39,242 nucleotides of DNA. It comes from CALZJC01 sp041574955 (GTDB lineage: Bacteria; Acidobacteriota; Thermoanaerobaculia; Multivoradales; JAHEKO01). The stretch covers positions 1 through 39,242 of the forward strand of contig JBFGNS010000022.1 in assembly GCA_041574955.1 (NCBI GenBank). The letters run 5' to 3'. The notes beneath the pieces were generated by a model. The model saw nothing but the letters and a program-made list of their open reading frames with translations. It was not told the origin of the DNA and searched no databases. The position numbers and the translations under genes are program-made. This document shows, piece after piece, positions 8,045 through 15,907 of the stretch; positions within the stretch are counted from its first letter, which is position 1, and each line of letters opens with the position of its first letter.

Positions 8045-10242
8045 CGCTCGCTCCGTGACAGGTCGAAGGTCACCACGTTGAGCGCCGCGTCGGTGACGCG
8101 CAGCAGCACCAGGCGGGCATCGGCAGGAGGCTCGAGCCGCAGCTGCTCGCGCTTGCCGTCGAGCAGGCCGTCGGCGGCCGCCACCGGATGCCAGCCCTGC
8201 GCGTCGACGCTCAGCTCCGCCCGCAGCAGCGGGTTCCAGCGGTCGGACAGCTCGACCACCAGCGCCTCCCCCTGCCGCGACACCGCCACCAGCTCGGGCG
8301 GCGAGTGGTCGACCAGCACCGCCTCCGAGACCTCGACCGCCTCCAGCCCGTCGCCGGCGGCAGGGCCCCGGCGGTCGCCTGCGCGCAGCCGGAAACGGTA
8401 GACGCCGTCGGGCAGGGCGGTGGCGTCGAAGCCGTACTGGCTGTCCTCGAGCTCGGCGGCCACCGGCAGCCAGCCCTGCGGATCGTCGTCGCGCCGGAAG
8501 TCGATGGCGAACTGCAGCTCGTCGTCGTTGGGGTCCTCGGCCTGCCAGCGCAACGTGCGGTAGCCACCCTTCCACAAGGTCTTGAGCCGTCGCTCGCTGC
8601 GTGGCGGCTGGGCCTCCAGGGTGGTGAAGATGCCGTCACGGTTGGGGTGCGCCGGCTCGAACACCTGGTTGCTGGGGTTGAAGGCCGCCGGCACCAGGAT
8701 CTGTCCGGGGTCGAGCACCTCCAGGCTGACGATGCGTGGCGGCAGGTTGGCCTGCAGGTACGACACCGTCACCTCGCCCAGCTCCGGCGAGCCGCCGCCG
8801 TCGGCCTGCAACCGCACCCGCCACTGCAGGTAACGGCCGGCCGGCAGCCCGCTGAGCGGGATCTCGGCACCGGCGGCGGGCCGGCTCCAGCCACTCCAGG
8901 TGGCGTCCGGCTGGGCGCTCATGCCGCTGCGCGCGGAGAACTCCAGTCCGCCGCCCTTCGGCAGCCGGCCACGCCACCTGAGGCTGCCGAACTCGGAGAC
9001 CTGGCCGGCGTCGAGCGCCGGGCTGGTGTAGCTGCCCTGGCGCTCGCTCTCCGACGACAGCCGGTAGAGCGCGGCGGCGTTGGTGGTGGCGAACGCCGGG
9101 CCCGGCCGATCGGCCATCAGGGCCACCACCTGCCGTTCGTCGACGTCCTTCTCGAGCACCATGCGGCCGTCGCGCAGGCTGTACAGCTTGCCTTCGAGGC
9201 CGGTACCCACCCACAGCCGGTCGCGCCGCCACAGCAGGCTGTAGACGGTGTCGTCGTCGAACCTCCACACCGTCTCGACCCGTCCGCGCGACGTGATCCT
9301 GACCACCTCCGAGCGCGGGCCGTCGTAGCCCGCCGGGCGGCTGCCGGCCGCCCCGCTGCCGGCGGCCTCCTCCTCGTCCAGCACCTTGACCGGCGCCTCG
9401 CTTTCGGGCTCCTCGCCCGCTTCCTGCTGGCGGCCGGAGTCGCGGCGCCGGGACAGGTCGGTCAGGCTGGCCTCGGACGCCAGCAGGGCGGCGTAGCTCG
9501 ACCCGTCCGGCGCCGCCGTCAGCGCCACCACCTCGGGCTGGTCGGCGTCGAACAGAGTGCGCGCGCGACCTGCCGGATCGACGCGCAGAATCAGTCCCTC
9601 GCCGGCCGTACCCACCAGCACGTCGCCGTCCGGCAGCGGCTCGAGCGAGCGCAGGTGGGTGTCCTCGCTGTCGAACAGCAGCTCGCCGGTGCCGTCGGCT
9701 GCCACCCGGTAGAGCCGGCCGGCGGTGCCGGTCGCCACCAGCAGCTCGCCGCCGGCGGCGCGCTCCAGATCCCAGATGTAGGTCTCGCCGGGGTCGAAGA
9801 ACGGCTCGCCGCTGCCGTCGCGAATGCGGTAGACCTTGCCGTCCGGCGAGCTGCCCGCGTAGACCGTGCCGTCGGCGTCCGACCAGACCGCGAAGATCTC
9901 CGGCTCGGGCGCGCTGAACAGGGTCGTCAGCTCGCCGCCGCGGGTCAGCAGCAGCACCTTGCCGTCGTTGCCCGTGCCCAGCACCCAGCCGTCCGGATGC
10001 TCCGCCGCCGCGAACAGGAACGGCTCGCCGATCTCGGCCAGCCGCACCGCGCGGTCGGCGAGCCGCAAGGTGCCGAGCGGATCGACGCTCAGCCCGTCCA
10101 GAGTGCCGGCGAGAAACGCGTCGCGGCTGGCGAGGCGGAAGAAACGTACGCCTTCGCCGCCCGCGGCGGTCGCCGCGCCCACCGCCAGCACCCCGAACGC
10201 GGCGCCGGCCAGCACGGCGCTCCCCAGTCGTCCCTTCATCAT
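8041..10242 (-). CDS. Exported beta-propeller protein with C-terminal Ig/FnIII-like region
   Basis: A 733-residue protein with an N-terminal signal peptide (about residues 1-27). The first half shows recurring blade-like units of the type VYAGSSPDGKVYRI, LLVATGTAGRLYRV, VLVGTAGEGLILRV and LWVGTGLEGKLYSL, which resemble NHL or PQQ-type propeller blades. A low-complexity acidic insert lies around residues 260-300. The C-terminal third contains beta-sandwich-like segments (GRYLQWRVRLQADGG, VYRFRLRAGDRRG). It may bind ligand or partner protein outside the cytoplasm; no catalytic residues are recognised. Its start (MM at 10242/10239) overlaps the stop of the S55 protease gene, so the two are translated together and probably act together. 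Function unknown. Confidence 0.85.
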   Translation of the reverse strand: MMKGRLGSAVLAGAAFGVLAVGAATAAGGEGVRFFRLASRDAFLAGTLDGLSVDPLGTLRLADRAVRLAEIGEPFLFAAAEHPDGWVLGTGNDGKVLLLTRGGELTTLFSAPEPEIFAVWSDADGTVYAGSSPDGKVYRIRDGSGEPFFDPGETYIWDLERAAGGELLVATGTAGRLYRVAADGTGELLFDSEDTHLRSLEPLPDGDVLVGTAGEGLILRVDPAGRARTLFDADQPEVVALTAAPDGSSYAALLASEASLTDLSRRRDSGRQQEAGEEPESEAPVKVLDEEEAAGSGAAGSRPAGYDGPRSEVVRITSRGRVETVWRFDDDTVYSLLWRRDRLWVGTGLEGKLYSLRDGRMVLEKDVDERQVVALMADRPGPAFATTNAAALYRLSSESERQGSYTSPALDAGQVSEFGSLRWRGRLPKGGGLEFSARSGMSAQPDATWSGWSRPAAGAEIPLSGLPAGRYLQWRVRLQADGGGSPELGEVTVSYLQANLPPRIVSLEVLDPGQILVPAAFNPSNQVFEPAHPNRDGIFTTLEAQPPRSERRLKTLWKGGYRTLRWQAEDPNDDELQFAIDFRRDDDPQGWLPVAAELEDSQYGFDATALPDGVYRFRLRAGDRRGPAAGDGLEAVEVSEAVLVDHSPPELVAVSRQGEALVVELSDRWNPLLRAELSVDAQGWHPVAAADGLLDGKREQLRLEPPADARLVLLRVTDAALNVVTFDLSRSER

Positions 10243-12131
10243 CGCCCCTCCCCCGCTGCCGGCTCGCCGCCGTCGCCGGCCGCCGCCGGCGAGCCGGCCT
10301 CGCCCGGCGCCGCCTCGTCGCCGCGCCCTCCGTCCGACGGCGGCAGCTCGCCGCCCGGCGTCGGTGCCACCGGCTCCCGGCGCCGCACTTCCAGATCGAC
10401 CCGCAGCAGCCCCTCCACCGGCACCGCCAGGCGCCGCTCCAGCTGCTGCGCCACTGCCAGCCGCAGCGGCTGTGCGCTGCTCGAGCCCGCGGCGCTCCAG
10501 ATCGAGCGCAGCGAGCCCGGCAGCTGCGGCAGCGTCTCGCCCGCCACCGCCAGGCCTCGGCCGCCGAACACCCCCAGCACCACCAGCTCGTCACGGGCGT
10601 GCAGGCCGTTGAGCAGCTCGAGCGCCTGGCGGAACGAGAGTGGGGCGGAGCGCTCCAGCGCCAGGCGGGCGCCGTCGACGCTCACCCCGTCGCCGACCAG
10701 CAGCGAGTAGCGGCCGTCGGGCAGGTCGGTCGGCAAGGTGACCTCGATCTGCTCGCGGAACCGCTCGCCACGGTAGGCCAGCAGGTCGAGGTTGAGGGTC
10801 AGGCTCTCGCCCGGCCGCACCAGCGCGCGGCCGGCGTGCGCCTCGGCCAGGCGGGCGGTGCGCGGCTCGGGATGCTGCCGCAGCTCTACCGCGATCCCCT
10901 CGAGATCGACTTCGGCGAGCTCGTTGCCGAGCACGAAGGCGGTCACCGCCAACAGGTAGACCGCACCCTCGAGCCCCGCCGACTCACCGTCGAAGCTCTG
11001 CCGGATTACCAGCTCGCCGTGCCCGCCGAGGTCCAGCCGCGCCTCCAGGTCGAGCCCCTGGCTGCCGCCCGACTGGGTGGCGGCGTCGAGCGCGCCGAGG
11101 GTGGAGACCGCCGCCAGCACCGGCGTCAGCTCCGGCATGTCGGCCAGCCGCAGCTCGAAGGCGGCGCGACGGTCGCCCGCCACGGTTACCGACATCGGCA
11201 CGGTCGGCGCCCGGCCTCCGAGCCGGCCACGGATACCGGTCGCTCGGTCGAGCTCGAACGCCCCGACCACCGGCCCCAGGTTGGCAATCTTGAACGAGCT
11301 GAAGCGGCTCGCCAGCACGGTGACCACTTCGGAGGTGGCCATCGGCACACGGATCTCGCCCACGCCGAGGAACGAGTGGCCGAAAGCCAGCAGATCGTCG
11401 CCGACGCGGTCGGTGACCGTGCCGGTGGCGGCCAGCCGCAGGTCGCCGTCGATCAGCACCGCCGACACCGACCCTCCCGGCGCCAACTCGCCCACTCCGT
11501 CCGTCGAGGCCCCGGCCGCCGCCACGCTGCCGAGCTGCCCCGCCAACCTCAACCGGCTGTTCTCGGCGAAGCCGACGGTGTTCCACAGCAGACCGGAGCC
11601 CAAGCTGTGCGCAAGCTGCGAGCGCAAGCGGCCGAGCCCCTCGGCCAGCAGCTCGGGCGGCAGCTCGCCGCCGGCGATCTGCCTCAGGCCGGCCACCGGC
11701 CGGGCGCGCGGGGGCCGCGGCGACGACGCCGGCCGGTACAGCTCCCGCATCGCCTCGATCGGCGTGATGCCGGCCACCGCCTCCTGCGCGAACGGCCAGG
11801 CGAAAGCCACCGCGCCGGCCAGCCTGTCTTCCAGGTAGACCGGGCTGCCGCTCATGCCGGCCACCACGCCGCTGGTCTCCAGCCCCTGCCCGCTGAGGCG
11901 CGCCAGGATGTAGCTGGTGTCGGGCAGCACGTTCTGCCAGACGCCCAGCACCTCTACCTCGAAACGCTCCGGCTCCCCGCCCCGGAACACCGACAGGCCG
12001 TAGCCGCGCTGGCCCGGCGCCACCTCGGCCAGCGGCAGGATCTCCTGCGCCGCCCCGGCGGCGGCGCTCAGCCAGAGCGCGCCGGCGGTGACGACGCCGC
12101 GCAGGCCGGCGGTGCACAGATTCCTAGGCAT
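10239..12131 (-). CDS. Exported SpoIVB-like S55 serine protease domain protein
   Basis: A 630-residue protein with a signal peptide (residues 1-28) and a SpoIVB/S55-type peptidase domain. The nucleophile motif GMSGSPVYL lies at residues 92-100, with Ser94 as candidate nucleophile; a second family segment LLAFGHSFLGVGEIRVPMATSEV around residue 250 supplies a conserved His. The N-terminal PGQRGYGLSVFRGGEPERFEVEVLG and SYILARLSG segments match the longer non-sporulation S55 proteins known from Acidobacteria, not Bacillus SpoIVB, which carries a PDZ domain. The C-terminal 200 residues are beta-rich and end in a Gly/Pro/Ala-rich tail. ATG at 12131 overlaps the tsaC stop by eight bases. Substrate unknown; the coupled beta-propeller gene is the obvious partner candidate. 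Confidence 0.88.
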   Translation of the reverse strand: MPRNLCTAGLRGVVTAGALWLSAAAGAAQEILPLAEVAPGQRGYGLSVFRGGEPERFEVEVLGVWQNVLPDTSYILARLSGQGLETSGVVAGMSGSPVYLEDRLAGAVAFAWPFAQEAVAGITPIEAMRELYRPASSPRPPRARPVAGLRQIAGGELPPELLAEGLGRLRSQLAHSLGSGLLWNTVGFAENSRLRLAGQLGSVAAAGASTDGVGELAPGGSVSAVLIDGDLRLAATGTVTDRVGDDLLAFGHSFLGVGEIRVPMATSEVVTVLASRFSSFKIANLGPVVGAFELDRATGIRGRLGGRAPTVPMSVTVAGDRRAAFELRLADMPELTPVLAAVSTLGALDAATQSGGSQGLDLEARLDLGGHGELVIRQSFDGESAGLEGAVYLLAVTAFVLGNELAEVDLEGIAVELRQHPEPRTARLAEAHAGRALVRPGESLTLNLDLLAYRGERFREQIEVTLPTDLPDGRYSLLVGDGVSVDGARLALERSAPLSFRQALELLNGLHARDELVVLGVFGGRGLAVAGETLPQLPGSLRSIWSAAGSSSAQPLRLAVAQQLERRLAVPVEGLLRVDLEVRRREPVAPTPGGELPPSDGGRGDEAAPGEAGSPAAAGDGGEPAAGEGR

Positions 12132-12840
12132 TGCCGAAGCGACGCGATGGCGGCGTGCCGGAGCTCTTCCGATCCACAGACATTTCCACAGAATCTGCGG
12201 AAATCGGCAGCGTGATCTCGAGACCCGGTGCCAGCCTCCGCAGCTCGTCCTTAGGATACCTGCCGAGGCGCACGACCGTCAGACCCCCGTTCGCGGCGGC
12301 GACCAGGGTCGACGGCGGCCCGCCCGGCAGCGCGCCGTCGTCGACCACCACCGCGTCCTGGCCGCCGAGCAGCCGCTCGAGGCCGTCGGGCTCGAGCACC
12401 GGCGGCTCGCCGCTGCGGTTGGCGCTGGTGGCGGTGAGGGCGCAGCCGAGCTCGCGCAGCAGCCGGCGCAGGCGGTCGTGAGCCGGGATGCGCACCGCCA
12501 GGCTGCCGCTGCCGGCCGCCGCGGGCAGCGGCCGGCGCAGCGGAGCGATCAGCGACAGCGGCGCCGGCCAGCCGGCGGCGAGCCGCGCCAGCCCCGGATG
12601 CGACAGCTCGACGCCGAGCGCCGCGATCTGGCGGCGGTCGCCGGCGACCACCGGCAGCGGCTGCCCGGCGGGCCGCCCCTTGAGCCGGAAGACGGACTCC
12701 ACGGCGTCGCGGCGGCGGGGGTCGACCGCCAGGGCGTAGCTCGACTCGGTGGGGATCGCCAGCACCGCCCCGCGCGCCAGCGCGTCGGCCAGCTCCGACG
12801 GCGGGTCGCGCCACCGCCATCTCGCCGGCGGCGACGTCAA
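12124..12840 (-). CDS. tsaC: L-threonylcarbamoyladenylate synthase (TsaC/Sua5/YrdC family)
   Basis: A 238-residue YrdC-domain protein that makes the threonylcarbamoyl-AMP used for the t6A37 modification of ANN-decoding tRNAs. Motifs: AIPTESSYALAVDP near the N-terminus, FRLKGRPAGQPLPVV, AVRIPAH, and ATSANRSGEPP, which together line the nucleotide and bicarbonate site. No Sua5 C-terminal domain is present. No ATG exists in frame ahead of the domain. The TTG at 12840 overlaps the recN stop as TTGA and follows GGGAGACGACGG from the end of recN, a well-spaced ribosome-binding site, so it is the likely start. The open frame continues upstream through recN in another frame, which is spurious. Confidence 0.9.
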   Translation of the reverse strand: MTSPPARWRWRDPPSELADALARGAVLAIPTESSYALAVDPRRRDAVESVFRLKGRPAGQPLPVVAGDRRQIAALGVELSHPGLARLAAGWPAPLSLIAPLRRPLPAAAGSGSLAVRIPAHDRLRRLLRELGCALTATSANRSGEPPVLEPDGLERLLGGQDAVVVDDGALPGGPPSTLVAAANGGLTVVRLGRYPKDELRRLAPGLEITLPISADSVEMSVDRKSSGTPPSRRFGNA

Positions 12841-14561
12841 CCGTCGTCTCCCGACGCCACGGCGATCAGCTCCCGGGCGTGCGACAGCGACAGATCGGTG
12901 ACCTCGGTCCCGGCCAGCATGCGCGCCACCTCCCGCACCCGCTCGTCGCTCGCCAGCGGCTCGACCGAGGTGGCGGTGCGCCCCTTGGCCTGGCGCTTGC
13001 TGACCTTGAGATGGTGGTCGGCGTGGCTCGCCACCTGCGGCAGGTGGGTGACAACCAGGATCTGGCCGCCGGCCGCCAGCCGCTTGAGCTTGCTGCCGAG
13101 CGCCGCGGCCGCGGCGCCGCCGATGCCGGCGTCGACCTCGTCGAAGATCAGCGTCGCGGCGAGCGCCCGGCCAGCGCCGCGCGCCGCCAGCTGGAGGGCG
13201 AGGTAGACGCGCGACAGCTCCCCGCCCGAGGCCACCCGGGCCAGCGGTCCGGCCGGCTCGCCGGGGTTGGCGGCCAGCTGCAGCTCCACCCGGTCGTAGC
13301 CCTCGGCGGAGAACTCGACCGGCCGGCCGGCCACCACCAGCGGGCTGTCCTGGCGCGGCACGGTCGTCAGCTCGACCGACAGCCGCGCTTTGGGCAGGGC
13401 GAGGTCGGCCAGCTCGGCGTGAACCCGCCGTGCCAGCCGGCGGCCCCAGACGGCCCGCTGGCGGGACAGCTCGTCGGCCGCCTGACGGTAGTCGGCGAGC
13501 GCCGCCGCCACCCGCTGCTCGAGCGCGCCGCGCTCCTGGCTGTCGCCCTCGAGCTGCGCCAGCTCGTCGCCGATCTGCCGCCGTCGCTCGAGCACCGCGA
13601 CGCTGCTGCCGCCGTACTTGCGCAACAGCCGCTCGAGCTCCGCGAGCCGCCCCTCGACGCGGTCCAGACGCTCGGGATCGGGCTCGATCGGACGCAGCCG
13701 GTCGCGCACCGCCGCCGCCACCTCCTCGAGCCGGATGCGCAGCTCCTCGAGGTCGTCGAGCCAGCCGCGGGCCTCCGGCAGCCACTCCACGACGCCCTCC
13801 AGCAGATCCTGCGCGCGGCCGACCGCGGTGGCCGCCGCCGCCTCGTCCTCGTACAGCAGGGCGTCGGCGCCACTCAGCGCGCCGGCGATCGCCTCGGCGT
13901 GGCGCAGCAAGGTGCGCTCCTGGCGCAGCTCGTCCTCTTCGCCCTCCACCGGCGCGGCGGCGTCGATCTCGCCGGCCTGGAAGCGCAGCAGGTCGAGACG
14001 CTCGGCGCGCAGCCGCTCGTCGCCGGTCACCCGCTCCAGCCGTCCGGCCAGCTCCTGCCACCGGCGCCAGGCCTCGGCGACCTGCCGGCACAGCTCGGCC
14101 GCCGGCTCACCGCCGCTACGGTCCAGCCAGGCCCGCTGCACCTCGGGCGCCAGCAGGCCGAGCTCCTCGCGCTGGGTGTGGATCCGGAGCAGACGCTCGC
14201 CGAGCGTGCCCAGCAGGCGCACCGTCACCGGCTGGTCGTTGATCAGCGCTCGGTTCGCGGCCTGCCGGCTGACCTCCCGCCGCACCACCAGCTCGTCTTC
14301 GCCGGCCTCGACGGCCGCCTCCGCCAGCACCCGGCGCGCGCGCTCGCCCACCGGCGTGAAGCCACCGGTGACCACCAGCGACTCGGCGCCGGCGCGGATC
14401 AGGTCGGTCGAGGCGCGAGCGCCGGCGAGCAGAGCGAGCGAGTCGACCACGATCGACTTGCCCGCGCCGGTCTCGCCCGACAGCACGTTGAGCCCGGGGC
14501 CGAACTCGACCGTGATGTCGGCTACCAGCGCCAGGTTGCGGACGTGCAGCGTGCGGAGCAT
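12837..14561 (-). CDS. recN: DNA repair protein RecN
   Basis: A 574-residue SMC-like ATPase of usual RecN length, acting in double-strand break repair. Walker A GETGAGKS is at residues 29-36, the RecN-specific segment RALINDQPVTVRLLG at about 100-115, a long Glu/Arg/Leu-rich coiled-coil region at about 140-400, the ABC signature ASGGELSR near 465, and Walker B TLIFDEVDAGIGG shortly after, followed by ILVVTHLPQVA. ATG at 14561 gives the canonical MLRTLHVRNLALV start, although no strong ribosome-binding site precedes it. The gene is 123 bases downstream of the cysteine-cluster gene and its stop is shared with the tsaC start. Confidence 0.97.
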   Translation of the reverse strand: MLRTLHVRNLALVADITVEFGPGLNVLSGETGAGKSIVVDSLALLAGARASTDLIRAGAESLVVTGGFTPVGERARRVLAEAAVEAGEDELVVRREVSRQAANRALINDQPVTVRLLGTLGERLLRIHTQREELGLLAPEVQRAWLDRSGGEPAAELCRQVAEAWRRWQELAGRLERVTGDERLRAERLDLLRFQAGEIDAAAPVEGEEDELRQERTLLRHAEAIAGALSGADALLYEDEAAAATAVGRAQDLLEGVVEWLPEARGWLDDLEELRIRLEEVAAAVRDRLRPIEPDPERLDRVEGRLAELERLLRKYGGSSVAVLERRRQIGDELAQLEGDSQERGALEQRVAAALADYRQAADELSRQRAVWGRRLARRVHAELADLALPKARLSVELTTVPRQDSPLVVAGRPVEFSAEGYDRVELQLAANPGEPAGPLARVASGGELSRVYLALQLAARGAGRALAATLIFDEVDAGIGGAAAAALGSKLKRLAAGGQILVVTHLPQVASHADHHLKVSKRQAKGRTATSVEPLASDERVREVARMLAGTEVTDLSLSHARELIAVASGDDG

Positions 14562-14684
14562 GGCGTCAGCGGCGGCTCACCCGCGAGCGCTCGGCGCGGG
14601 TGGACCTCCACCCGGCTAGACGCAACCCGGCGACGGCTTCTGGCTCCGGCGCTCGCGGCGCTCGCTCGGCCGGCGCGCCGGGCA

Positions 14685-15047
14685 TCACGCCGACGGGATG
14701 AAGTCCGGATCGTCCTGGGCCCGTCGCTCGAACGCCAGGAAGTCGTAGTAGCCGCAACGCGGGCCACCGGGGTACTCGCGGCAGATCGACGGCCTGGCCT
14801 CGTAGATGGTGCACCGCCGGCTGTCGCGATCGAGGAACTGGCAGACGCTGTCGTAGATGTGGTCCTTCTGGTGCCGCAGCACCCGCTCGCCCGGCTCTTC
14901 GCCGCTCTTGGTGAACCGCTTTCTCGCCTTCTTCTTGCTGATCTCGAAGTAGCGCGCCAGCCGCTTGATGTCCTTGCCGGTCACCTGGATCCGGGGGTAG
15001 GAACAGCAGTAGGCAGGGCACCGCTCGCAGTTGTAGAAGGTGGGCAT
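14685..15047 (-). CDS. YkgJ-type cysteine-cluster protein
   Basis: A 120-residue protein rich in conserved cysteines: FYNCERCPAYCCSYPRI at the N-terminus, then VCQFLDRDSRRCTIYEARPSICREYPGG and PRCGYYDFLAFER. This spacing matches the YkgJ/CxxCxxCC family (putative zinc- or iron-chelating domain). A lysine-rich segment (SKKKARKRF) lies between the cysteine groups. ATG at 15047 is chosen because the cysteine motif begins right after it. It follows the Crp/Fnr gene by 26 bases, so the two probably share a transcript. Family function is poorly defined; metal binding is inferred from the cysteines. Confidence 0.85.
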   Translation of the reverse strand: MPTFYNCERCPAYCCSYPRIQVTGKDIKRLARYFEISKKKARKRFTKSGEEPGERVLRHQKDHIYDSVCQFLDRDSRRCTIYEARPSICREYPGGPRCGYYDFLAFERRAQDDPDFIPSA

Positions 15048-15073
15048 CGGGCTCGCGGCGGTGGTCGGCGCGC

Positions 15074-15781
15074 CTACTGGCAGCGCTTGACCAGCGCCGC
15101 CTGGTCGTGGACCGTGATGTGGTGGCGCGGGCTGACCGAGATGAAGCCGCTCTCCTTGAAGTCGACGATCACCTGGTTGACTCGCTCGCGCGACGCTCCG
15201 ACCAGGGCCGCGATGTCGGACTGGGTGAGACGCAGCGGGATGCGGATCGCGCCGTCGCCGCCGTCCGGCTCGCCGTCGCGGCCGTACTGCTGGCTGAACG
15301 CCACGATCTGGCGCGCCACCCGACCGCGCACGTCGAGCGTCGACAGCGCCTTGATCTGCTCGTTGGCCAGCCGCAGACGGCGCGTCAGCAGCTGCACCAG
15401 GTTGTAGCTGAGCCGCGGCACCGACTGCAGCAGCTCGTGAAACGTCGCCCGGTTGATCGCCAGGCAGCTGCACTTCTCTATCGCCAGCACGTTGGCCGAG
15501 CGGCCGGCGCTGTCGAGCAGGCTCATCTCACCGAAGGTGTCGCCGGGGCCGAGGAAGGCGAGGATCACCTCCGAGCCGTCGGCCTGGTCGACGAAGATCT
15601 TGACCGTGCCCTCGAGCAGCACGTAGGCCAGCTCACCAACCTTCTCGACGGTGATGACGAAGGTGCCCGGACGGAAGCTCTTGCGCAGCAGCCGCTTGTC
15701 GAGCTGCTCGAGGTCGTCGGCCCCGAGGCCTTCGAACAGCGGGATCGAGGCGAGCTGCTGATGATCGTCGAGGGCAGCCAT
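15074..15781 (-). CDS. Crp/Fnr family transcriptional regulator
   Basis: A 235-residue regulator. Residues about 15-125 form a cyclic-nucleotide-binding fold (LFEGLGADDLEQL, GTFVITVEKVGELAYVLLEG, LGPGDTFGEMSLLD, RSANVLAIE), and residues about 165-225 form a Crp-type winged helix with recognition helix LTQSDIAALVGASRERVNQVI. The motif FGEMSLLD plus RSA resembles the cAMP pocket, so cyclic-nucleotide sensing is possible; the N-terminal cysteine cluster of FNR is absent. ATG at 15781 has GGGAGGAACC upstream, better than the GTG at 15796. A TAGAAT hexamer at 15821-15816 is a candidate -10 box. It heads the long operon. Confidence 0.93.
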   Translation of the reverse strand: MAALDDHQQLASIPLFEGLGADDLEQLDKRLLRKSFRPGTFVITVEKVGELAYVLLEGTVKIFVDQADGSEVILAFLGPGDTFGEMSLLDSAGRSANVLAIEKCSCLAINRATFHELLQSVPRLSYNLVQLLTRRLRLANEQIKALSTLDVRGRVARQIVAFSQQYGRDGEPDGGDGAIRIPLRLTQSDIAALVGASRERVNQVIVDFKESGFISVSPRHHITVHDQAALVKRCQ

Positions 15782-15815
15782 GGTTCCTCCCGGCACCCGA
15801 CCGGCGGGCCCGTGG

Positions 15816-15821
15816 ATTCTA
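15816..15821 (-). promoter_or_regulatory. Candidate -10 box for the Crp/Fnr-led operon
   Basis: On the minus strand the hexamer TAGAAT lies about 35 bases before the ATG at 15781, in an otherwise very GC-rich 127-base gap between the regulator and the DUF7467 gene. No clear -35 hexamer accompanies it, consistent with activator dependence or with a divergent sigma consensus. Confidence 0.4.
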
Positions 15822-15907
15822 CCCCACCGGCCCCGCAGACGGCGGCGCCGGCTGCGCGCCAGCCGCGCGTCCCGCCCCGGCGGAACCGGCAGCCGCCTGG
15901 CCGGCGG

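Noticed and set aside
12124..14091. Single minus-strand gene fusing recN region with tsaC
   Set aside because: Only the part after 12840 shows protein motifs; the rest is recN read in a wrong frame.
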